Below, in pieces: positions 6,277 to 11,935 of a stretch of DNA of 13,655 nt. The DNA lies in NCBI GenBank assembly GCA_005882715.1, contig VBEI01000134.1, positions 1 through 13,655 on the forward strand. The letters run 5' to 3'. The translations under genes and the position numbers were made by a program. Position 1 is the first letter of the stretch, and every line of letters starts with the position of its first letter. Below the pieces are notes generated by a model. It was not told the origin of the DNA. It saw nothing but the letters and a program-made list of their open reading frames with translations, and searched no databases. The stretch is from Chloroflexota bacterium (GTDB lineage: Bacteria > Chloroflexota > Dehalococcoidia > SM23-28-2 > RBG-16-64-32).

Positions 6277-7884
6277 TTGAACCAACCGCCCCGCGCCATC
6301 GATCAAGCGGAGATACTCCGGCGGCTGCTGGCGAAGGATGCGTCGCTCTGGTCGGACGATCAGGAGGAGCAGGCAAAGATACGCGACCGCCTCGGCTGGC
6401 TCACGTTGCACGACACGATGACCGTTCGTCGGGCCGAGCTTGAGGCGTTCGGGCAGGAGGTCCGGTCGCGGCGATACCAGCGCGCTGTGCTTCTGGGCAT
6501 GGGCGGCAGCTCGCTTGCGCCGGAGGTGTTGCAGGCGACGTTCGGGGCGGCGCCCGGGCGGCCGGAACTGACGGTGGTCGACACGACCGACCCGGCTTCG
6601 ATCCTGGCGCTGGAGCGAACGCTCGACCTGCCCCGGACGCTGTTTATCGTCTCGAGCAAGTCGGGCACGACGCTCGAGACGATCTCGCTCTTTCGCTATT
6701 TCGCCGCGAAGGTGCGCGCGCGGACAGGCGGGTCACTCGACAACTTCATCGCTATCACCGACCCGGGGACGCCGCTCGAGGAGCTGGCGTCCGAACAGCG
6801 GTTCTGGCGCTGTTTCCTGAACCCTCCCGATGTAGGCGGCAGGTACTCGGCGCTCTCTTACGTCGGTCTTGTCCCAGCGGCGATCATCGGCGTCGACATC
6901 CGGTTGCTGCTCGACAGCGCGCGGAGGCTCGACCCGAAGGCGGGCGTCGGTCTCGGTGCGGCGCTCGCGGAGTTGGCAAGGACCGGGCGCGACAAGATAA
7001 CGTTCCTGCCCGGGGGTCTGCGGGGCTTCGGGGCGTGGGCGGAGCAGCTTATCGCGGAGAGCACGGGGAAGGACGGCAAGGGGCTGATTCCCGTCGACGG
7101 CGAGCCGCTCGGCCGCCCTGAGGTATACGGGGACGACCGTGTGTTCGTGCGAATGCGAGCGGCGCACCGCCCGGATGGGCTCGACGAGCAGGTGCAGGCG
7201 CTGGAGGCGGCAGGGCACCCGGTGATCACGATTGACGTGCCAGATGCGTACGACCTCGGGGCGGAGTTCCTGCGCTGGGAGATCGCGACGGCGACCGCAG
7301 GCGCGTTACTCGGCGTTAACCCGTTCGACGAGCCAAACGTGCAGGAGGCGAAAGATGCGACGGCTGCGATCCTGGCGCAGGGTTCGCTCGACCCCGATGT
7401 CAGCGACGAAACACTGACGCCGGATAACGGCCCGCTCGTGCTCGCCGCCGCTCAGGGGGCGGTGTCGCGCAGCTACTTCGCCATTCAGGCGTTTATCCAG
7501 CGGAGGCGCGACAACGACGAGCTGTTGGCGCGGATTCGAGCATCCGTCCGCTTTCCAACACGGCTGGCGACGACGTCCGGCTACGGCCCGCGCTATCTGC
7601 ACTCGACCGGGCAGCTGCACAACGGCGGGCCGGAGCGCGCGGTCTTCCTGCAACTGACGATGGACGATCCAGAAGAGCTGCCGATACCCGAAGCTGCGTA
7701 CAGCTTCAGCCGGCTGAAGAGGGCGGAGGCGCTCGGAGACTTCCGGGCTTTGCAGTCAAAAGGCAGGCGGGTAATGCGCATGCACCTCGGCGCGGACCCT
7801 ACGGCCGGGCTGGCGCGCCTGGTGGACTCGATTCAGCAAAGCGCGGCACCGGCGACGACCCCGGCAGGTACGCGAGGAGGCTGA
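6277..7884 (+). CDS. pgi: Glucose-6-phosphate isomerase (transaldolase-fusion type)
   Basis: A 535-residue cytoplasmic enzyme interconverting glucose 6-phosphate and fructose 6-phosphate. Two SIS folds are visible: LGMGGSSLAPEV (73-84) and VSSKSGTTLETISLF (125-139) bind the phosphate, VGGRYSALSYVGLVPA (186-201) matches the isomerase signature, the Glu in EQLIAESTGKDGKG (256-269) fits the catalytic base region, and GYGPRYLHSTGQLHNGGP (435-452) carries the conserved His. The C-terminal half (DAYDLGAEFLRWEIATA, FSRLKRAEALGDF) resembles the isomerase domain of bifunctional transaldolase/isomerase proteins, yet this gene starts exactly at the domain boundary and has no transaldolase part. The start is TTG at 6277, with GAGG (6266-6269) seven bases upstream; no in-frame ATG fits. 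gnd follows after three bases. Confidence 0.93.
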   Translation: MNQPPRAIDQAEILRRLLAKDASLWSDDQEEQAKIRDRLGWLTLHDTMTVRRAELEAFGQEVRSRRYQRAVLLGMGGSSLAPEVLQATFGAAPGRPELTVVDTTDPASILALERTLDLPRTLFIVSSKSGTTLETISLFRYFAAKVRARTGGSLDNFIAITDPGTPLEELASEQRFWRCFLNPPDVGGRYSALSYVGLVPAAIIGVDIRLLLDSARRLDPKAGVGLGAALAELARTGRDKITFLPGGLRGFGAWAEQLIAESTGKDGKGLIPVDGEPLGRPEVYGDDRVFVRMRAAHRPDGLDEQVQALEAAGHPVITIDVPDAYDLGAEFLRWEIATATAGALLGVNPFDEPNVQEAKDATAAILAQGSLDPDVSDETLTPDNGPLVLAAAQGAVSRSYFAIQAFIQRRRDNDELLARIRASVRFPTRLATTSGYGPRYLHSTGQLHNGGPERAVFLQLTMDDPEELPIPEAAYSFSRLKRAEALGDFRALQSKGRRVMRMHLGADPTAGLARLVDSIQQSAAPATTPAGTRGG

Positions 7885-7887
7885 GGT

Positions 7888-8784
7888 ATGCAGCTCGGTA
7901 TGGTGGGGCTGGGTCGCATGGGTGCGAATATGACGCTACGGCTGTTGCGCGGCGGCCACGCGGTGGTGGCGTACGACCGGAGCAGCGAGACCGTTTCTTC
8001 GCTTGGGAAGCAGGGCACTGATGCGGTGTTCACGCTGGAGGAACTGGTGCAAAAGCTCATCCCCCCGCGCCATGTATGGCTGATGGTGCCGGCCGGAAGT
8101 CCGGTGACCGAGACGATCGGCGCGCTCATTCCGCTGCTGGAGAGCGGCGACGCGATAATCGACGGCGGGAACTCAAACTACCGCGACTCGATTAGGCGGG
8201 CGGAGGAGCTTTCCGAGAAGGGGCTCCACTTCATCGATTGCGGAACGAGCGGCGGGATCTGGGGGCTGGAGAACGGCTTCTGCCTGATGATCGGTGGAGA
8301 AGAGGAGATCTTCCGGCGGATGGAGCCCATTTTTGCGACGCTGGCGCCGGTGGACGGATACGCGTACATGGGTCCGGCGGGGGCTGGACACTTCGTGAAG
8401 ATGGTGCACAACGGCATCGAGTACGGGATGCTCCAGGCGTACGCCGAGGGGTTCGAGTTGCTCAATGCGTCCCGCTACGGGCTGGACCTGGGGCGAATCG
8501 CTTCGCTGTGGAACCGGGGGAGCGTGGTTCGGTCATGGCTGCTCGAGCTGGCGGAGCTGGCGCTGGAGCGCGACCCGAAGCTCTCGACCATTCGGGATTA
8601 TGTCGAGGATTCCGGCGAGGGCAGGTGGACGGTGTTCGAGGCGATCGAGCACGACGTGCCGGCGACGGCGCTTGCCCACGCTCTGTTCGCGCGCTTCCGC
8701 TCGCGGCAGGAGGAGTCCTTCGGGGCAAAGTTGATCGCTGCTCTGCGACAAGAGTTCGGCGGCCACGCGGTAAAAACGGAATGA
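7888..8784 (+). CDS. gnd: 6-phosphogluconate dehydrogenase, decarboxylating (short, YqeC/GndA-like type)
   Basis: A 298-residue enzyme oxidising and decarboxylating 6-phosphogluconate to ribulose 5-phosphate. The nucleotide-binding GLGRMGANM (7-15) opens a Rossmann domain. VVAYDRS at 26-32 places Asp30 where NAD-preferring members usually carry an acid, so NAD+ preference is possible (inference). Substrate motifs are IDGGNSNYRDS (91-101), DCGTSGGIWGLENGFCLMIGG (117-137) and the catalytic-lysine signature HFVKMVHNGIEYG (168-180, K171, N175). At about 300 residues it is the short prokaryotic form, lacking the long C-terminal dimer arm of the ~470-residue enzymes. ATG 7888 has AGGAGG (7875-7880) seven bases upstream, within the pgi end. 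Its stop overlaps the zwf start (ATGA), indicating translational coupling. Confidence 0.93.
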   Translation: MQLGMVGLGRMGANMTLRLLRGGHAVVAYDRSSETVSSLGKQGTDAVFTLEELVQKLIPPRHVWLMVPAGSPVTETIGALIPLLESGDAIIDGGNSNYRDSIRRAEELSEKGLHFIDCGTSGGIWGLENGFCLMIGGEEEIFRRMEPIFATLAPVDGYAYMGPAGAGHFVKMVHNGIEYGMLQAYAEGFELLNASRYGLDLGRIASLWNRGSVVRSWLLELAELALERDPKLSTIRDYVEDSGEGRWTVFEAIEHDVPATALAHALFARFRSRQEESFGAKLIAALRQEFGGHAVKTE

Positions 8785-10331
8785 GCGCGCAGGCGACGAC
8801 AGCGACGGCGCCTCACCTCGTGCGGCCGGAGCCGGCCGCCGAGCCATGCACGATCGTGATCTTCGGCGCGTCCGGGGACCTCACGCGGCGCATGCTCCTG
8901 CCGGCGCTCTACAACCTAATGGTCGACAAGGCGCTGCCGCCCCAGTGCCCGATCGTGGGCTACGCTCGGACGGAGTGGAACGACGGCGAATTTCGGGAGC
9001 ACGCGAAACAGGCGATAGGCGAATTCTCCCGGCGCCCGATCGATTCGGCCTCATGGGAGCGCTTCGCGGAGAATTTGTTCTATGTGGCCGGCGAATACGA
9101 TAAAACGCCGCACCATTCACGCCTGGCAGATCGTCTCGAGCAGCTCGAGCACGAGCGGACTATACCGGGGAACCACCTTTATCACCTCGCCGTGCCTCCA
9201 AGCGCGTATGCTCCGATCATCCATGAACTCGGCCAGGGCGGCCACGTCAGGCCGCACGGGGCGGGCGGACAATGGTCGCGGATTATCATCGAGAAGCCGT
9301 TCGGCCGGGACCTCGAGTCGTGCCGCAACCTTAACCGGGTGCTACACAGCGTCTTTTCGGAGGACGATGTCTTTCGGATCGACCACTACCTGGGCAAGGA
9401 AACAGTCCAGAACATCCTGGTGTTCCGGTTCGCCAACGGCATCTTCGAGCCGGTCTGGAACCGGCGCTACGTCGACCACGTACAAATCACTGTGGCGGAG
9501 AGCATTGGCATCGGGGAACGAGGCAGCTACTACGAGGAGACGGGCGCGCTGAGGGACATGGTTCAGAACCACATGATGCAGCTGCTTTCGCTCGTCGCCA
9601 TGGAGGCGCCTATTGCGTTCAACGGGCGATGGGTACGCGACGAGAAGGTGAAGGTGCTGGAGGCCATTCGGCCGTTAGGTCCAGAAGACGTGCGGAGATA
9701 TACGGTGCGCGGTCAGTATGGGCGGGGGATCGTGACGGGAACGCCTGTGCGGGCGTACCGCGAAGAGGATAACGTCAGCCCCAATTCGACGAGCGAGACA
9801 TACGTCGCGCTCAAGATGTTCATCGATGCCTGGCGCTGGGGCGATGTGCCCTTCTACCTGCGCACGGGCAAACGGATGAAGAAGCGGAGCACTGAGATCG
9901 CGATTCAGTTCAAGAAGGCGCCGCACCTGTTGTTCCGGGAGTTCCTCGTAGAGGGCGCGACGCTGGAGCCGAACCTGCTTACGATGCGCATTCAGCCGGA
10001 CGAGGGCATTTCGTTGATGTTCCACACGAAGGTGCCCGGATCGTCTCTGCGGATTCGGCCGATGAACATGGACTTCACCTACATGCCCACGGACCTGGCA
10101 GCGGCGCCGTCTGCCTATGAGACGCTGCTCCTCGATGCCATGCAGGGGGACGCCACACTCTTCGCGCGGAACGATGAGGTCGAGGCTGCGTGGCGAATCG
10201 CTGACCAGATCTTGACGGCCTGGGAAGAGTTGCCTTCGCCGGAGTTTCCGAACTACCAGGCCGGGACCTCGGGGCCGGAAGAGGCCGACGAGCTGATTGA
10301 AGCGGACGGCCACAATTGGCGACCGCTCTAG
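8781..10331 (+). CDS. zwf: Glucose-6-phosphate 1-dehydrogenase
   Basis: A 516-residue enzyme oxidising glucose 6-phosphate to 6-phosphogluconolactone, the first step of the oxidative pentose phosphate pathway. Visible motifs are the dinucleotide-binding FGASGDLTRRMLLPALYNL (28-46), EKPFGRDL (171-178), the active-site signature RIDHYLGKE (199-207), the catalytic His region VQNHMMQLL (261-269), FYLRTGKRM (358-366) and the C-terminal NYQAGTSGPEEADELI (491-506) common to bacterial enzymes. The length is typical. The ATG at 8781 overlaps the gnd stop by four bases. The frame is open back to 8238, but that part is antisense-free shadow of gnd and lacks zwf homology. The ribosome binding site is weak, consistent with coupling to gnd. 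No 6-phosphogluconolactonase gene follows, so the lactone step must be encoded elsewhere or be spontaneous. Confidence 0.95.
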   Translation: MSAQATTATAPHLVRPEPAAEPCTIVIFGASGDLTRRMLLPALYNLMVDKALPPQCPIVGYARTEWNDGEFREHAKQAIGEFSRRPIDSASWERFAENLFYVAGEYDKTPHHSRLADRLEQLEHERTIPGNHLYHLAVPPSAYAPIIHELGQGGHVRPHGAGGQWSRIIIEKPFGRDLESCRNLNRVLHSVFSEDDVFRIDHYLGKETVQNILVFRFANGIFEPVWNRRYVDHVQITVAESIGIGERGSYYEETGALRDMVQNHMMQLLSLVAMEAPIAFNGRWVRDEKVKVLEAIRPLGPEDVRRYTVRGQYGRGIVTGTPVRAYREEDNVSPNSTSETYVALKMFIDAWRWGDVPFYLRTGKRMKKRSTEIAIQFKKAPHLLFREFLVEGATLEPNLLTMRIQPDEGISLMFHTKVPGSSLRIRPMNMDFTYMPTDLAAAPSAYETLLLDAMQGDATLFARNDEVEAAWRIADQILTAWEELPSPEFPNYQAGTSGPEEADELIEADGHNWRPL

Positions 10332-10334
10332 TGC

Positions 10335-10395
10335 AAAAAAATTGGTGACCGGTTGCCTGTCCACGGTTGGACCGTGAAGTCGGCACCGGCCACCA
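10335..10395 (-). terminator. Strong intrinsic terminator oriented on the minus strand, facing the end of zwf
   Basis: A long stem-loop spans 10343-10395: TGGTG/CACCA, CCGGT(T)GCC/GGCACCGG with one bulged T, and CACGGT/ACCGTG around a TGG loop, about 19 pairs. Read on the minus strand it is followed by A and then seven T (the A-run at 10335-10341). Read on the plus strand it is followed only by CTTATA, so it terminates mainly transcription arriving from the right. It begins 3 bases after the zwf stop. Confidence 0.75.
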
Positions 10396-10798
10396 CTTAT
10401 AGGGCGGAGAGAGCAAATCCCAATGGGGTGCATCCCTGGGGGCGGAGCCTCTCCTGTCAAGGGGCGCTCTGTCCGCCCGATGCCCGAATACTAGTCCTCC
10501 GCTTATCAAGAGGATGTAGCACCCAAAGCGTTATTGCATAACAAAAGCATAACAATCGCGTTCGGTGGGTGGTCTCGACAGGAGCGGACGTTTACGGCGG
10601 TCCGGGACAAGTCTGCCCGAGGCCGCGCGTGGCACCTCCAAACATCGGCGGGTGCGAGCAGAGTTTCCCGCGAAACGACTCGGACGGACTCAAGCTCACG
10701 GCTGAACGAGATCCAAGAGAAATTGGGAGCTTATGGAAGCAGATACCAAGCATCGAAGACGAGGACCGGTGATACGGATTCCAGAAGGCTAGAAATGT

Positions 10799-10837
10799 GG
10801 CTGGCGCCCCCGGCAGGTGTCCGGGGGCTCGTCAGCC
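10799..10837 (-). terminator. GC-rich hairpin, possible terminator of the immunity-like gene
   Basis: GGCTG (10799-10803)/CAGCC (10833-10837) encloses a perfect 8-bp stem GCCCCCGG (10806-10813)/CCGGGGGC (10821-10828). On the minus strand it is followed by ACATTTCT, a weak U-rich tail, about 80 bases beyond the stop of the immunity-like gene. Confidence 0.4.
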
Positions 10838-10866
10838 GGATCAGAGGCATACTAAGCTCACCTGAG

Positions 10867-10900
10867 CCGTCTCCCTGGAAGCGCCAGTGTGAAGAGACGG
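10867..10900 (-). other. Hairpin just downstream of the immunity-like gene
   Basis: CCGTCTC (10867-10873) pairs GAGACGG (10894-10900), with an inner CTGG-AAGCG-CCAG stem (10875-10887). It begins 18 bases past the minus-strand stop and lacks a U-tract, so it may protect or attenuate the mRNA end. Confidence 0.35.
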
Positions 10901-10918
10901 TTGCCTATCGAAGCAGTA

Positions 10919-11617
10919 TCAAATCACATCCCCCACCTCGACGAACGTGACATTTGTGTACTGCCGTTCTTCAATGAACGCCTTGACCTGTTCGGTGCAC
11001 AGAGTGGGGCCACGCAGCTGGGTAACGCCGAAGATGCTGGCGCCGCCAAGATCACGATCGCGGACGAATATCCCTGCACCAGACACGCGGGGTATACGCC
11101 TAGGGAACAGTTCGCCGGTCCTGAGATCTCTGGCGGGCACGTATTTCTCTAAACCTTCGACCCTATAGTCCTTGGTTCCACAAGTCGTGCAGTCATTGAC
11201 CAGGTCTATCGTCGAACGGGCCAAATCAGCGCTCACCCATGAAGTTTTCCAAACCTCATACAAGGTTGGACCTGCGTACGGCAGCCAAATGCGCGGTTTC
11301 GTCCGCTTCGTAATGCGTTTTGGCGGCCTCAACTTGGGGTCCTGGATCATCTCAACGGGGCCCGCCTCAAACCCGCTGAATCGGGAGAGTAGGGCGTTCA
11401 TCACGACTTCGGTAATCACCACATACGTCCCGATCCAGGTAAAATCGCCTAGCGTATCCGAGCCTGGCTCCCAGTAGATTACGAGTGGCCGGACTCTCTT
11501 AGTGGATGGAGAACTCTTGCACTCGGGACAGAGCCCCGATCCCTCTTCCCACGTGCCTCGCAGGCCAGCTTGGGCGAAGGTGTAGTCAAAACGGTCCAGG
11601 ATGTCGAAGATTTTCAT
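10919..11617 (-). CDS. Double-CXXC protein, resembling SitI6/double-CXXCG immunity proteins
   Basis: A 232-residue protein with two zinc-ribbon-like knuckles, CPEC (30-33) and CTTCG (143-147), separated by a domain with EPGSDTLGDFTWIG (50-63), GFEAGPVEMIQDPKL (82-96) and RIWLPYAGP (109-117). It ends in CTEQVKAFIEERQYTNVTFVE (207-227). The early and late CXXC pairs and the 'TExxxxFIxxxxxTNVxFxE' ending fit the double-CXXCG family, several members of which are annotated as immunity proteins to contact-delivered toxins in myxobacteria. This placement rests on remembered patterns, not a search. No signal peptide or membrane segment, so cytoplasmic. Its ATG (11615-11617) overlaps an upstream in-frame TGA as ATGA, and no ribosome binding site is seen, suggesting coupling to a preceding reading frame. 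Base composition looks less GC-rich than the sugar genes, hinting at transfer. Confidence 0.6.
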   Translation of the reverse strand: MKIFDILDRFDYTFAQAGLRGTWEEGSGLCPECKSSPSTKRVRPLVIYWEPGSDTLGDFTWIGTYVVITEVVMNALLSRFSGFEAGPVEMIQDPKLRPPKRITKRTKPRIWLPYAGPTLYEVWKTSWVSADLARSTIDLVNDCTTCGTKDYRVEGLEKYVPARDLRTGELFPRRIPRVSGAGIFVRDRDLGGASIFGVTQLRGPTLCTEQVKAFIEERQYTNVTFVEVGDVI

Positions 11618-11703
11618 GGCAGATAGGCTGTGTGCCCATAGTCTTCGATCAATTTGTCTCTAATTGCAATCACATTCTCAACTGTTCTCTCTTCCCGAAC
11701 GCT
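11614..11703 (-). pseudogene. Possible remnant of a coding region coupled to the immunity-like gene
   Basis: Following an in-frame TAG (11704-11706), a 29-codon frame reads SVREERTVENVIAIRDKLIE and continues to TGA 11614-11616, which overlaps the ATG of the next gene. Stop-start overlap of this kind is typical of coupled gene pairs such as toxin and immunity genes. The frame has no good start codon and is the same frame as the upstream secreted protein. It may be the tail of a decayed toxin module or chance. Function is unknown. Confidence 0.25.
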
Positions 11704-11935
11704 CTACCGCCGCTTCTCGCCCTCCCCGTACGTCTCAAGCACTGCCAGAGTCGTGATAGAGGTGCCGATATCCAGTGCCTTTAGAGGCAGCTCTGCCCAA
11801 AGAGGCCGGACAGGCGCGCTATATCGCCGCTTCTCGCTTTCCCAGTACGTCTCAAGCACTATCAGAGTCGTGAGAGGTGGCTGATGTCCAGTCCTTCAGA
11901 GGCAGCTCTGCCCAAAGAGGCCCGACAGGCGCACA
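11704..11935. repeat. Imperfect tandem duplication (unit 115-117 bp) over the 3' end of the secreted-protein gene
   Basis: Copy A (11704-11820) and copy B (11821-11935) align with offsets of 117, 116 and 115 bases along their length. Shared blocks include CGCCGCTTCTCGC, GTACGTCTCAAGCACT, CAGAGTCGTGA and AGAGGCAGCTCTGCCCAAAG. ATATCGCCG stands at both downstream joints (11821-11829, 11936-11944). Copy B holds the true last codons and stop of the secreted protein. Copy A repeats them, encoding GDIARLSGLFGQSCL and a stop, without the rest of the gene. Confidence 0.8.

Larger units (their letters stand above)
10396..10918. other. Gene-free region with inverted repeats, direct repeats and hairpins
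   Basis: No convincing coding sequence. GGGCGGAGAGAGC (10402-10414) and GCTCTGTCCGCCC (10466-10478) are inverted repeats with one internal mismatch. GTTAT-TGC-ATAAC (10530-10542) is a small palindrome overlapping two copies of GCATAACAA (10536-10544, 10547-10555) with 11-base periodicity. Two further strong hairpins lie at 10799-10837 and 10867-10900. With the minus-strand terminator at 10335-10395 this could be a long 3' untranslated region of the immunity-like gene, or hold a separate minus-strand small RNA. I found no clear promoter for the latter. Confidence 0.4.

Noticed and set aside
8238..8780. Upstream in-frame extension of zwf
   Set aside because: It lies within gnd in another frame and shows no dehydrogenase similarity; the ATG at 8781 overlapping the gnd stop is the evident start.
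10573..10582. TCTCGACAGG, similar to the conserved 5' part of tmRNA
   Set aside because: No tag-coding sequence, no matching 3' tRNA-like end and no alanine acceptor pairing found nearby.
10534..10950. 138-codon plus-strand frame in the gap after zwf
   Set aside because: Basic, low-complexity composition, no ribosome binding site, runs into the antisense end of the immunity-like gene and over strong hairpins.
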